NCBI GenBank assembly: GCA_963743285.1
Contig: CAVUPF010000008.1
Coordinates: forward strand, 124,001-188,000
Length of the DNA stretch: 64,000 nucleotides
Direction: 5' to 3'
Source: CAVUPF01 sp963743285
GTDB taxonomy: Bacteria; Actinomycetota; Thermoleophilia; Solirubrobacterales; 70-9
Shown in pieces: positions 1 through 9,886 of this stretch. A program made the position numbers and the translations under genes. The notes under the pieces are model-generated. The model did not search any database. It saw only the letters and a list, made by a program, of their open reading frames with translations, and was not told the DNA's origin. Positions within the stretch are counted from its first letter, which is position 1; every line of letters begins with the position of its first letter.

Positions 1-354
1 GTGATCGACGACGGCGTCCACATCACGACGATCCACATGCCGCTGGTGCGGACGCCGATGATCGCGCCGACCCGGATGTATGACATGTTCCCGGCGATCA
101 CGCCCGAGGAGGCGGCTGAGTTGATCGCCGAGGCGATGGTCGCCAAGCCGAAGAAGGTGGCGACGCGGCTGGGGAACCTGGGCGAGCTGCTCTACGCGGT
201 GGCCCCGAAGGCGAGCGACACGATCCTGAACACGGCGTACAAGCTGTTCCCCGAGTCGCAGGCTGCAAAGGGGAAGGGAGACGAGGCCCCTGATCAGCCG
301 CCTTCCACCGAGGCCGTCGCCTTCGCGCACCTGATGAAAGGCGTCCACTGGTAA
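1..354 (+). CDS. C-terminal part of a short-chain dehydrogenase/reductase (fatty acyl-CoA reductase-like)
   Basis: The gene is cut by the window edge, and only the last 117 residues are present. The fragment resembles the C-terminal end of the SDR domain found in actinobacterial fatty acyl-CoA reductases. It has an RTPMIAPT stretch after the catalytic region, a 'TPEEAAELI' helix and a terminal 'FAHLMKGVHW'. The Rossmann nucleotide-binding motif and the YxxxK catalytic pair lie outside the window, so substrate and cofactor cannot be judged. The next gene begins at or just before this stop codon, which suggests an operon. Family SDR is secure from the tail pattern; the acyl-CoA reductase reading is inference. 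Confidence 0.6.
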   Translation: MIDDGVHITTIHMPLVRTPMIAPTRMYDMFPAITPEEAAELIAEAMVAKPKKVATRLGNLGELLYAVAPKASDTILNTAYKLFPESQAAKGKGDEAPDQPPSTEAVAFAHLMKGVHW

Positions 355-1950
355 GGAGGCTCAAGCACTGGGGGTGGGGTTACGAGGACCAGGCGCCCTC
401 CGAGACCGAGCTGAGCGAGGCTGCTGCCGGGATCAGGGAGCGGCTTGGGTTCGGGGGTCGGCCGGAGGCGCCGGTTCCGCTGGGGGAGGTGGAGCTCCGG
501 GCTCCACGCCTGCGGGTGCCGGAGGAGTTCGGGGAGCTCTTCACGGATCTGCGCTACGAGCGCGTTGCCCACGCATTGGGGAAGGCCTATCGAGATGTTG
601 TGCGGGGGTTCCGGGGGGAGTTCCCGAACCCGCCGGACCTCGTTGCCTTCCCGGCGGATGAGTCCGAGATCGAGGTCGTGTTGAGCTGGGCGGAGGCGGC
701 GGGGGCCGCCGTCGTGCCATTCGGAGGCGGGACCAGCGTGGTCGGAGGTGTCGAGCCCCCGAGCGGCGATCGCGCCGTCGTCTCGATGGACCTGCGCCGC
801 TTGGGCCGGGTGCTGGAGGTCGATGCGGAGTCGTTGGCGGCGCGGATCCAGGCTGGGGCTACCGGGCCTCGGCTGGAGGAGCAGCTTCGCGAGCATGGGT
901 TGACGCTGCGGCACTTTCCGCAGTCGTTTGAGTACTCGACGCTGGGCGGCTGGATCGCGACGCGGGCCGGGGGGCACTTCGCGACGCTGTACACCCACAT
1001 CGACGACCTGCTCGAGTCGGTGCGGGCGATCACTCCGCGGGGGGCCTGGGAGAGCCGGCGGCTACCGGGGTCGGGGGCCGGTCCCTCGCCCGACCGGATG
1101 CTGGTCGGCTCGGAGGGGATCCTCGGCGTGATCGCCGAGGCCTGGGTGCGGGTGCGTCCGCGGCCCGAGTTCAAGGCCGCCTGTGGCGGTCGAGTTCGAC
1201 GATTTCATGGCCGCAGCCGGGGCGGTCCGTGAGCTCTCCCAGTCCGGGCTGTACCCGTCGAACTGCCGCTTGCTCGATGCGTTGGAGGCGGGGACGACGG
1301 GAGCCGGCACGGGCGAGACGAACCTGCTGGTGCTGGGATTCGAGTCCGCTCATCATCCCGTCGAGGCTTGGATGGACTTGGCGCTGGAGGTCGCCCGCGA
1401 GCACGGGGGTGTGCCGGGGGAGGTGCGCGGCGGGGGCGGAGGCAACGACGCCGTTGGCGCCTGGCGGAGCGCCTTCCTCCTCGCCCCCTACCTGCGCGAC
1501 AGCTTCGTCGCCTGCGGCGTCCTCTCGGAGACCTTCGAGACGGCGATCGTCTGGGAGCGCTTCGAGTCCTTTCACACCGAGGCGATGGCGGCGGTGCGGG
1601 CCAAGGTCGCCGAGGTCTCGGGCGCGCCGGCCGAGGGGCTGGGCGCGCCGCGCGTCAGCTGCCGCTTCACCCACGTCTACCCCGATGGCCCGGCCCCTTA
1701 CTTCACGGTGATGGCGCCCGCGGTGCGGGGCGGCGAGGTCGAGCAGTGGGATGAGATCAAGGCCGCCGCCTCGGAGGCGGTGATCGGGGCCGGTGGCACG
1801 ATCACCCACCATCACGCGGTCGGGCGCGACCACCGCCCCTGGTATGACCGCCAGCGGCCGGCGCCGTTCGCCGCCGCGTTGCGGGCGGCAAAGGCCGAGC
1901 TGGACCCGAGCGCGATGCTCAACCCCGGCGTCCTGATCGACCCGGCCTGA
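348..1950 (+). pseudogene. AGPS-like FAD-binding oxidase, broken by a +1 frameshift near 1182
   Basis: Two frames together give a complete FAD-linked oxidase of the alkyldihydroxyacetonephosphate synthase type. The first part (about 360-1181) carries the family start 'KHWGWGYEDQAP' and the PCMH FAD-binding motif 'PFGGGTSVVGG'. The second part (about 1183-1950) carries 'YPSNCRLLD', 'RFTHVYPDGPAPY' and the histidine motif 'THHHAVGRDH'. Removing T1182 joins them as FKAA-VAVEFDDF. The start is also unclear: an AAGGAGG at 353-359 is followed by no ATG, GTG or TTG in frame until GTG 489, and CTG 348 is a possible start. In the family the enzyme swaps an acyl for an alkyl chain to form ether lipids. 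The indel may be a sequencing error. Confidence 0.75.
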
Positions 1951-1952
1951 GG

Positions 1953-1969
1953 CTTACAAACCCCTTACA
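1953..1969 (+). promoter_or_regulatory. Direct-repeat operator typical of OmpR/PhoB-type regulators (candidate)
   Basis: CTTACA occurs at 1953-1958 and again at 1964-1969, exactly 11 bp apart, the usual half-site spacing for winged-helix OmpR-family regulators. It lies about 75 bp upstream of the secreted-protein gene at 2041, followed by a possible -10 (CATACG, 1986-1991). An OmpR-type regulator is encoded just downstream at 2632, so this may be its target. Inference from spacing only. Confidence 0.4.
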
Positions 1970-2040
1970 CGGCCCTGACCGGGCTCATACGCGGCTGCCC
2001 GAGGATCGCTGAAGTTGGACAACCAATAAGGAGGTTTCAG

Positions 2041-2550
2041 ATGTTCCAGGCAGCTCGAAAGCACATCGGCGCGATCGTCATGATCGGCGTCGCGTCTGCC
2101 CTGGTCGTCGGCGGCGTCGCGGCGGCCCAGAGCGAATCTCAGAGTGGCTCCCAAGGAAGCCGCGGCGGCGGCTCGGTGCCCGGCCCGCCGCCGATGGGCG
2201 CACCGATGAAAGGCCTCACCTACGCTGAATTCCACGTCCAAAAGAACGGGCAGGAGCAGGTGCTGAGGCTCGACCAGGGCAAGATCGCCTCGGTTAGCAG
2301 CAGCTCCATCACGCTGACCGAGAACGACGGCAGCTCGGTGACGATCCCGCTTAACGAAAGCACCAAGGTCCTCACCGGACCTGGGCAGAGCGCGACGATC
2401 GGCGATCTATCCGAAGGCGAGACGGTGGTCGTTTGCGGACCACAGGGCGGCCCGGCGAAGTCGATCATGGTGGCGCCGAAGCCGGGGCAGATGAAGGGCG
2501 CTCCGCCTGCTGGCGGGCAGTTTCCGCCTCCACCCCCGGGTGGCAACTGA
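2041..2550 (+). CDS. Secreted protein with a DUF5666-like beta domain and Pro-rich tail
   Basis: 169 residues with a strong AAGGAGG ribosome binding site at 2028-2034. Residues 1-30 form a signal peptide (hydrophobic 'AIVMIGVASALVVGGVAAAQ'). A Ser/Gly/Pro-rich linker follows. The domain at about 60-140 ('GKIASVSSSSITLTENDGSSVTIPL...') alternates short strands in the way of DUF5666-type OB-like domains, and the tail is proline-rich. It precedes a response regulator/sensor kinase pair and has OmpR-like direct repeats upstream, so it may be a target or sensing partner of that system. Its exact function is unknown. Confidence 0.7.
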   Translation: MFQAARKHIGAIVMIGVASALVVGGVAAAQSESQSGSQGSRGGGSVPGPPPMGAPMKGLTYAEFHVQKNGQEQVLRLDQGKIASVSSSSITLTENDGSSVTIPLNESTKVLTGPGQSATIGDLSEGETVVVCGPQGGPAKSIMVAPKPGQMKGAPPAGGQFPPPPPGGN

Positions 2551-2631
2551 TCCACGGCGGCTGGGAGGCGGGGTGACCGAACCGGTCGCCCCGCCTCCTC
2601 GTGCGGCGAGGGCGAGTGAGAGGCTAGAGGC

Positions 2632-3306
2632 GTGAAGGGAGCCATTCTCCTCGTCGAGGACGAGCAGGCGATCGCCGAGCTCGTCGGTGCCTACCTGCGG
2701 CGCGAGGGGTTCGAGGTCGTCTGGGCTCGCAGCGGCGAGCAGGCGCTGGAGGAGCTCCCCCGCCACCCCGTGCGACTCGTCGTATTGGACATCGGGTTGC
2801 CGGGGATCGACGGCTTTGAGGTCTGTCGGCGCCTGCGCGGGCGCACCGGCGTTCCGATCCTGATCCTCAGCGCCCGCGATGAGGAGATCGACCGGGTGGC
2901 GGGGTTGGAGGCGGGCGCCGATGACTACGTCGTCAAGCCGTTCTCGCCGCGCGAGCTGGTGGCGAGGGTGAAGGCGATCCTGCGCCGCGCCTTGGGCGGC
3001 GGTGTGGTCGGCCACGCCGGGGCGCTGGCCGTGGGCGATGTCGAACTGGACCAAGCGGCGCGCGCGGTGGCTGTCGCCGGCCGTCCCGTCGAGCTGACCT
3101 CGCGCGAGTTCGACCTGCTGGCGGCCCTCCTCGCCCACCCGGGCGTCGTGCTCAGCCGCGACCGGCTGCTGGAGTTGGCCTGGCAGGGAGAGTTCGCCGG
3201 CGGGACTCGTACCGTCGACGTCCACATCGCCCAGCTGCGGCGCAAGCTGGGGCGCCCGGACCTGGTCGAGACGGTGCGCGGCGCCGGCTACAAGGCTGTC
3301 CCGTGA
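2632..3306 (+). CDS. OmpR-family response regulator
   Basis: 224 residues, GTG start. The receiver domain (residues 1-115) shows the acidic pair 'VEDE', the phospho-acceptor D53 in 'VVLDIGLPGIDG', a conserved 'SARD' and the lysine in 'YVVKPFSPREL'. The C-terminal half is a winged-helix DNA-binding domain ('VELTSREFDLLAALLAHPG...RTVDVHIAQLRRKLG...TVRGAGYKA'). It overlaps the following kinase gene by four bases (GTGA), so the two are translationally coupled and form one two-component system. The likely local target is the secreted protein upstream. Confidence 0.95.
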   Translation: MKGAILLVEDEQAIAELVGAYLRREGFEVVWARSGEQALEELPRHPVRLVVLDIGLPGIDGFEVCRRLRGRTGVPILILSARDEEIDRVAGLEAGADDYVVKPFSPRELVARVKAILRRALGGGVVGHAGALAVGDVELDQAARAVAVAGRPVELTSREFDLLAALLAHPGVVLSRDRLLELAWQGEFAGGTRTVDVHIAQLRRKLGRPDLVETVRGAGYKAVP

Positions 3307-4676
3307 TCCGCTCACTGCGCACCCGGCTGTTCATAGCGATCTTCGGCACCGTCGTGCTCGCCGTCGGGGCGTCACTCGCGCTCGGGGTGGTCCTGACCAA
3401 GAACGCTGTTCGCGACACGATCCAACTCGAACTCGAGCGCCAGGCCTATGCGTTCTCGGCCCAGCTTGCCCGCCTCCCGGTATCGAGCTCCCTGGGCTTG
3501 CGCGGTGCCCCGCCGCCGCCCAACTCTGCGCCCGGCGGCCCCTCTCCGCTCGGCAGCCAGGGGGGGCCGGGGGGTGCCGCACCTCCCGAGCCTCACCCGG
3601 TGGAAGTCCTCGGCCTTGCCGGCGCGGCGGACGTCCTGCCCGCGGCGGCGGTCGCGCAGCTGCGTCGGAGCGACTCCGCTGATGGGACGGCCCAGATCGA
3701 TGGGCGCAGCCAGATCTTCGCGGCACGGCGCATCGGCCACTCGGTCGTCTTGGTGATGCGTCCCGACGTCGTCACCGGCGGCGACTTCAGTCGCTACCTC
3801 TCGGCGCTGCTGATCGCCAGTGGGGTTGCCGCGTTGGTCGCGGCTGCTCTCGCAGCGCTGCTCGCGCGGCGGCTCACCCAACCGCTGCGAAGGCTCGCCG
3901 CCGCGGCGGCGGAGCTGGCGGCCGACCGGCGGCCCGAGCCGGTCTCCCCAGAGGGGACCGAGGAGCTGGACGAGCTTGCCGAGGCCTTCAACGACATGTC
4001 GGCGCAGCTCTCCCACGCCCGCGATGCCGAGCGGGCGGTCCTGCTCTCGGTCTCCCACGATCTGCGCACCCCGCTCACCTCGATCCGCGGCTACGCGGAG
4101 GGGATCGGGGACGGCACGGTCGAGCCGCGCCAGGCCGCCGAGGTGGTCGGGCGCGAGGCGGAGCGCCTGGAGCGGCTGGTCGGCGATCTGCTCGCCCTGG
4201 CCCGCCTGCGCCAGGGGATGCTTGAGGTGAGGTGGGAGCCGGTCGACCTGGCGGCGGTCGCCCGCGAGGCCGAGGAGCGGCTACGACCGCGGGCCCGCGG
4301 GGCGGGCGTGGAGGTGGAGGTACAGGGGGCTGCGGCGCTCGTTACGGCCGACCACGGCCGCACCCTCCAAGTCATCTCCAACCTGCTCGAGAACGCGATC
4401 CGCGTCAGCCCCAAGGGCGAGGCGGTGAGACTGGCGGTGGCCCGCGGCGAGATCGCGGTCAGCGACCGGGGTCCTGGCATCGCGGAGGAGGACATCCCCC
4501 GCGCCTTCGAGCGCTTTCATCTGCGCGCCCGCTCGGGTCGCGGCTCCCCCGACGGCGCTGGTCTCGGGTTGGCGATTGTCCGCGAGCTGACCGAGGCGAT
4601 GGGGGGAGACGCCATGGTCGAGAACGCTCCCGGCGGAGGCGCCCGCTTCACGGTCCACTTGCCGGTGCGCGGCTGA
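3303..4676 (+). CDS. Membrane sensor histidine kinase
   Basis: 457 residues. Transmembrane helix 1 is at about 8-32 and helix 2 at about 164-189. Between them lies an extracytoplasmic region containing an unusual Pro/Gly-rich stretch (about residues 66-98). A HAMP region follows, then the dimerisation domain with the phospho-accepting histidine H252 in 'SVSHDLRTPLTS'. The ATPase domain has the N box 'ISNLLENAIRVSP' and G boxes 'DRGPGI' and 'GAGLGLAIV'. The GTG start overlaps the stop of the cognate regulator. The input signal is unknown. Confidence 0.95.
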   Translation: MIRSLRTRLFIAIFGTVVLAVGASLALGVVLTKNAVRDTIQLELERQAYAFSAQLARLPVSSSLGLRGAPPPPNSAPGGPSPLGSQGGPGGAAPPEPHPVEVLGLAGAADVLPAAAVAQLRRSDSADGTAQIDGRSQIFAARRIGHSVVLVMRPDVVTGGDFSRYLSALLIASGVAALVAAALAALLARRLTQPLRRLAAAAAELAADRRPEPVSPEGTEELDELAEAFNDMSAQLSHARDAERAVLLSVSHDLRTPLTSIRGYAEGIGDGTVEPRQAAEVVGREAERLERLVGDLLALARLRQGMLEVRWEPVDLAAVAREAEERLRPRARGAGVEVEVQGAAALVTADHGRTLQVISNLLENAIRVSPKGEAVRLAVARGEIAVSDRGPGIAEEDIPRAFERFHLRARSGRGSPDGAGLGLAIVRELTEAMGGDAMVENAPGGGARFTVHLPVRG

Positions 4677-4785
4677 GGCTTTGCATCGAGGCGCGCGGAA
4701 AGGGCAACGCCCCGGCGGCGGTACCCTGTCGCGACTGGAGCTCTACGTCCTAAGGCGGGTCACCGCGCCCGCCGGGCTTGTCCAC

Positions 4786-5745
4786 GTGGAAACCATCACT
4801 TCGGAACATCCGACCGTCCCAGCCGCGGCCATCGAGGCCGAGGCGACGCCCACAGATCCGGCCGTGCCGAGACGCTCGCCGCTGCGGGCGGTGATCAAGA
4901 CGGCCCGTCCGCACGAGTGGATCAAGAACGTCTTCGTCTTCGCCGGACTGCTCTTCTCCGGAAAGTTCACCCATCCCCACGAGATCCTCGAGGCGACGCT
5001 GGCCTTCGTCGCCTTCTGCCTGATCTCCAGCGCCGGCTACTTCGTCAACGACTTGGTTGACATCGAGCTCGACCGCAAGCACCCGAAGAAGCGCTTCCGC
5101 CCGCTGGCGTCCGGCGAGCTCTCAGAGCGCACCGCGTTGACGATCGCCCCGCTCGCGGCGGCGGCGGCGATCGGCCTTGCCTTCGGGGCGATCAACTGGC
5201 AGGTAGGGCTGATGGTGGTCGGCTACGGCCTCGCCCAGGTGGCCTACAGCCTCGGCCTCAAGCAGGTGGTGATCGTCGACGTCATGACCCTGGCCGGACT
5301 CTTCATCCTCCGCGTTGCCGCCGGCGCCAGCGCGGTTGGGGCCCACGCCTCGGAGTGGCTGATCCTCTGCACCGGCATGCTTGCCCTCTTCCTCGGCGTC
5401 ACCAAGCGCCGTCAGGAGGCGGTCTCCGAGCTGCACCGGGGGACCAGCAGTCGGCCCGTGCTCGAGCACTACTCACTCCCCTTCCTCGACCAGATGGTCT
5501 CCCTGGTCACCACCGGCACCGTGATCAGCTACTCGATCTACACCGTGCACTCACCGCTGATCGGCAGTCGCATGATGCTGACCATCCCCTCGGCCATCTA
5601 CTGCATCTTCCGCTACCTCTACCTGATCTATGACCGCTCAGACGACCGCTCGACCGCGGCGATAGTCGCCCAGGACAAGGGCATGATCGCCGGTGGCGTC
5701 AGCTTTGTCCTGATTGCCTTCCTCCTGCTCTACGTCTTCAAATAG
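4786..5745 (+). CDS. UbiA-family prenyltransferase, decaprenyl-phosphate phosphoribosyltransferase-like
   Basis: About 319 residues from GTG 4786; the frame is open further upstream, but the N-terminus there looks non-coding. A cytoplasmic N-terminal tail leads to 'TARPHEWIKNVFVFAGLLFS' and at least seven hydrophobic helices. The first Asp-rich motif is 'NDLVDIELDRKHPKKRFRP', the form seen in enzymes that transfer phosphoribosyl to decaprenyl phosphate in arabinan precursor synthesis (Rv3806c type). A second polar motif follows the 'VVIVDVMTLAG' region. The membrane UbiA fold is secure. The substrate is inferred from motif similarity, and no arabinan genes are adjacent. Confidence 0.8.
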   Translation: METITSEHPTVPAAAIEAEATPTDPAVPRRSPLRAVIKTARPHEWIKNVFVFAGLLFSGKFTHPHEILEATLAFVAFCLISSAGYFVNDLVDIELDRKHPKKRFRPLASGELSERTALTIAPLAAAAAIGLAFGAINWQVGLMVVGYGLAQVAYSLGLKQVVIVDVMTLAGLFILRVAAGASAVGAHASEWLILCTGMLALFLGVTKRRQEAVSELHRGTSSRPVLEHYSLPFLDQMVSLVTTGTVISYSIYTVHSPLIGSRMMLTIPSAIYCIFRYLYLIYDRSDDRSTAAIVAQDKGMIAGGVSFVLIAFLLLYVFK

Positions 5746-5753
5746 GGCTCGCG

Positions 5754-6071
5754 CTAGCCGGGCTTGACCGAGAGGTCGTCGATCAGCGTGGTCTTGCCGT
5801 CGCGGGTGAACTGAAGGTCGACGGTCTCATTCTTGCGGTAGGTGCCGAAGAAGCCCAGGTACATCGCAAGCCACCGGCCCGCGCCCACCTTCTCCTTGAC
5901 GATCGGGCGGGTGAAGACGATCTCGCCGGCACGGACGTTGTAGTCCTCCCCCTCGACCTGTTCGATGCCGTTGATGAAGACGGCGAAGGGAGGCTGGGCC
6001 CGCGCCGGCAGCTTGACGCGGTTGCCCGCGTCATAGCTGCCCTTGGGGATCTCGGTGCTGGAGTCGCTCAT
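5754..6071 (-). CDS. Small conserved hypothetical protein
   Basis: 105 residues, ATG start overlapping the stop of the upstream gene (5754-6071 and 6068-6424 share ATGA), so the two are co-translated. There is no signal peptide or membrane helix. The sequence has beta-strand character ('FAVFINGIEQVEGEDYNV', 'GEIVFTRPI', 'ETVDLQFTRDG'), suggesting an immunoglobulin-like or OB-like fold. It converges with the UbiA-family gene, whose stop is only 8 bp away. No function can be assigned. Confidence 0.6.
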   Translation of the reverse strand: MSDSSTEIPKGSYDAGNRVKLPARAQPPFAVFINGIEQVEGEDYNVRAGEIVFTRPIVKEKVGAGRWLAMYLGFFGTYRKNETVDLQFTRDGKTTLIDDLSVKPG

Positions 6072-6424
6072 CGCGCTCCTTGCGAGAGGGTCTCGCGAAC
6101 AGCGTCAAACGGCGTCTTGAGCTGCCCAGGTTCTAGCTCCTCGCGCCTAACCGTCCCGCGGTAGGCAACCAAGCTGCCGTCTCCTTTCAGGTCGACGCCG
6201 GCAGTCTGCCTGCGCAGCAGCCCCTTGCCGGAGATCTGCAACCGGGCATGGACCTGGTCCCCCGGCGCATAGTCCCGCAGCGCCGCAGAAGGCGACAACG
6301 GCCCCTCGGCACGAAACCTCTCAGTTTGCCTCTTCATCGCGGCGATCGCCGCATCGAGGTCGTCAAACGCCTCGTGCTCGACATCCGATCCGTGTCTCAC
6401 GGTCAACTTCCATGCGACGCTCAT
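6068..6424 (-). CDS. Conserved hypothetical protein
   Basis: 118 residues, ATG start at 6424. The N-terminal part ('AWKLTVRHGSDVEHEAFDDLDAAIAAMKRQTE') looks like an alpha/beta unit with a helix, and the rest is beta-rich ('ARLQISGKGLLRRQTAGVDLKGDGSLVAYRG'). It lies 53 bp downstream of citrate synthase on the same strand and overlaps the next small gene by four bases. It is therefore probably the second gene of a gltA transcript. I do not recognise the family. Confidence 0.6.
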   Translation of the reverse strand: MSVAWKLTVRHGSDVEHEAFDDLDAAIAAMKRQTERFRAEGPLSPSAALRDYAPGDQVHARLQISGKGLLRRQTAGVDLKGDGSLVAYRGTVRREELEPGQLKTPFDAVRETLSQGAR

Positions 6425-6477
6425 CGGCCCAGCGTATGGAACTGGACAGAGGGCCGGGCATTCGCCGGGTCGTCGTC

Positions 6478-7878
6478 TCAGGCGCCCCGTCGCGGGCGTT
6501 TAGGCCTGCGCGCCGGCGGCCCAACGATCTTTTCGGGCCCGTCGCGATCTCCGATCGCTACGTACCCTCGCTGCCGCTCCCCGGTGTAGATCTGCCGCGG
6601 CCGGGCGATTTTCTTCTCGGGGTCTTCCTGCATCTCCATCCACTGCGCGACCCATCCGGCGGTGCGCGGGATCGCAAAGATCACGGTGAACATTTCGGCC
6701 GGGATCTCCAGCGCCTCGTAGATGATCCCCGAGTAGAAGTCGACGTTCGGGTAGAGCTTGCGCGAGGTGAAGTAATCATCCTCGAGCGCTCGCTTCTCGA
6801 GCTCGCGTGCGACCTCGACCAGCGAGTTGTACTCGGTCGCCTCAAAGACCTCGTCCATGTGCTGCTGGATGATCCGCGCCCGCGGGTCATAGTTCTTGTA
6901 GACGCGGTGTCCGAAGCCCATCAGTTTCTCCTCGCGCGCCTTCACCCGCTCGAGGAAGTCGGGGACGTTGTCGGGGCTCTCGATCCGCCGCAGCATGCGC
7001 AGCACCGCCTCGTTGGCGCCGCCGTGCAGCGGTCCGTAGAGCGCCGCCACACCCGCCGCCACGGCGGAGTAAGGGTCGACGTCGGAGGAGCCGACCCCGC
7101 GAACGGCATTGGTCGAGCAGTTCTGTTCGTGGTCGGCATGGAGGATGAAGAGGACGTCGAGCGCGCGTGTGAGCCGCGGGTCGGGCTCGTAGCGCATCTC
7201 GGTTTTCTTGAACATCATCGAGAGGAAGTTCTCGGCGAAGCGAAGCTCGTTGTCGGGGTAGACGTAGGGCAGCCCCATGTTGTGCCGGTAGGAGAAGGCG
7301 GCCAGGGTCGGCACCTTGGCGATCAGCCGCACCGCCGCCATGTAGCGCTCTTCGGGATCACCGATCTGCTTCGCGCCGGGGTAGAAGGTGGAGAGCGCCC
7401 CGACCCCGGCGAGCAGCATCCCCATCGGGTGGGCGTCGTAGCGGAAGCCCTCGAAGAACTGCTTTAAGTCCTCGTGGACGAAGGTGTGATGGGTGATGTC
7501 GTATGCCCAGCGGTCGAGCTGCGGCCCGGTCGGCAGCTCACCGAAGATCAACAAGTAGGCGACCTCGAGGAAGTTGGAGCGCTCGCAGAGCTGCTCGATC
7601 GAGTAGCCGCGGTGTTCGAGGACCCCAGCCTCGCCGTCAATGTAGGTGATCGCCGAGCGGCAGGAGGCGGTGTTGGTGAAGGCCGGGTCATAGGACATCA
7701 GACCGAAGTCCTCCTCGGAGACCTTGATCTGGCGCAGGTCCATCCCCCGCACCGTCCCGTCAACGATCGGTAGCTCGTAGGTCTGACCGGTGCGGTTGTC
7801 GGTGACGCTCAGCGACCCCGACTCGGCGGCGGTGGCGCCATCGGCGGTTGCGGTTCTGATCTGCTGCTCGGTGGCCAT
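6478..7878 (-). CDS. gltA: Citrate synthase
   Basis: 466 residues from ATG 7878, chosen because a GAGGAGG sits about six bases upstream; the open frame runs on to 7950 without support. It condenses oxaloacetate and acetyl-CoA at the entry of the TCA cycle in the cytoplasm. Type I/hexameric-like motifs are present: 'HADHEQN' and 'GPLHGGANEAVLRM' with the two catalytic histidines, 'GFGHRVYKNYDPRA', and the aspartate in 'YPNVDFYSGI'. The N-terminal domain contains 'YIDGEAGVLEHRGYSIEQL'. A PfkB-family kinase gene lies 88 bp upstream on the same strand. Confidence 0.97.
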   Translation of the reverse strand: MATEQQIRTATADGATAAESGSLSVTDNRTGQTYELPIVDGTVRGMDLRQIKVSEEDFGLMSYDPAFTNTASCRSAITYIDGEAGVLEHRGYSIEQLCERSNFLEVAYLLIFGELPTGPQLDRWAYDITHHTFVHEDLKQFFEGFRYDAHPMGMLLAGVGALSTFYPGAKQIGDPEERYMAAVRLIAKVPTLAAFSYRHNMGLPYVYPDNELRFAENFLSMMFKKTEMRYEPDPRLTRALDVLFILHADHEQNCSTNAVRGVGSSDVDPYSAVAAGVAALYGPLHGGANEAVLRMLRRIESPDNVPDFLERVKAREEKLMGFGHRVYKNYDPRARIIQQHMDEVFEATEYNSLVEVARELEKRALEDDYFTSRKLYPNVDFYSGIIYEALEIPAEMFTVIFAIPRTAGWVAQWMEMQEDPEKKIARPRQIYTGERQRGYVAIGDRDGPEKIVGPPARRPKRPRRGA

Positions 7879-7966
7879 CACCCCTCCTCGAGCTTGTGTT
7901 CGGCTGGAGCCGCCAGTATCGCAGCTTGGATCGTCTGGCTTGTTGACCATCGGGTAACCGGGAGCG

Positions 7967-8896
<930 letters not shown>

Positions 8897-8938
8897 CGGC
8901 GGGCAGCCTAGCGCCTGCCCTGCGAGACTCCCGCTCCG

Positions 8939-9886
8939 ATGAAGGCGATTCAGATCGAGGAGTTCGGTGGGCCAGAGGTGCTGCGCTACGTCGAGGTCGA
9001 AGATCCGGTGGCAGGCGACGGCGAGGTCGTCATCGATGTCGCTCGGAGTGGGGTCAACTTCGCCGATACGCACGCGACCCGAAACGACTACCTGGCCGAG
9101 CAGGCGCTGCCGCTGATTCCCGGGGCCGAGGTGAGCGGGCGGACGCCGGATGGGCGGCGGGTGGCCTCGATCCTCGCCTCCGGTGGCTATGCCGAGAAGG
9201 CGGTCGCCCCGGAGGGCTGGCTGGTTCCCATACCCGATCAGGTCGACGACGAGCGGGCCGCGGCGCTGCTGCTGCAGGGGCTGACCGCGATGGCGCTGGT
9301 GGGGCGCTGCGCGCGGGTCGAGCCGGGCGAGACGGTCGTGGTCGAGGCCGCTGCCGGCGGTACCGGCGGCCTCTCGGTCCAGCTCGCCAAGCGGGCCGGC
9401 GCCAAGGTGATCGGGCTTGCCTCAAGCGGAGAGAAACGGGCGCTAGCCGAGCGGCTGGGCGCCGACGCGACAGTCGACTCGCGCGCCGCGGACCTCGAGG
9501 CGGCGATCCTCGAGGCCAACGGCGGCAAGCAGGTCGATGTCGTCCTGCATGTGAGCGGCGGCGACGCCTTCGACGCGGAGCTCGCGGCGCTGGCGCCGCT
9601 GGGGCGGATGGTCGTCTTCGGGATCGCCTCGCGCGAGCAACGCCAGGTATCCACGGCGGCCCTGCTGCGCGGCTCCAGGTCGGTGGTCGGCTTCTGGATC
9701 GTCCACCTTCTGCGCCGCCGCGACCTGGCGGTGCCGATGATCGGCGAGCTGCTCGACGCGGTCGCCGCCGGCGAGCTGGAGGTGACGATCGGCGGCGTCT
9801 ACTCGCTCGCCGAGGCGGCTCGCGCCCACGAGGAACTGATCGGCCGCCGCACCGTCGGCAAGCTTCTCTTGGACCCGAGTAAGTGA
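8939..9886 (+). CDS. Zinc-independent MDR oxidoreductase (NADPH:quinone reductase-like)
   Basis: 315 residues. The N-terminal GroES-like domain begins 'MKAIQIEEFGGPEVLRYVEVEDP', with 'SGVNFADTHATRNDY', and lacks the zinc-binding residues of alcohol dehydrogenases. The Rossmann domain has 'AAAGGTGGLSVQLAKRAGAKVIGLASS', typical of NADPH-dependent quinone reductases (QOR family). The physiological substrate is unknown. Its stop overlaps the GTG start of the helicase gene by four bases. Confidence 0.9.
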   Translation: MKAIQIEEFGGPEVLRYVEVEDPVAGDGEVVIDVARSGVNFADTHATRNDYLAEQALPLIPGAEVSGRTPDGRRVASILASGGYAEKAVAPEGWLVPIPDQVDDERAAALLLQGLTAMALVGRCARVEPGETVVVEAAAGGTGGLSVQLAKRAGAKVIGLASSGEKRALAERLGADATVDSRAADLEAAILEANGGKQVDVVLHVSGGDAFDAELAALAPLGRMVVFGIASREQRQVSTAALLRGSRSVVGFWIVHLLRRRDLAVPMIGELLDAVAAGELEVTIGGVYSLAEAARAHEELIGRRTVGKLLLDPSK

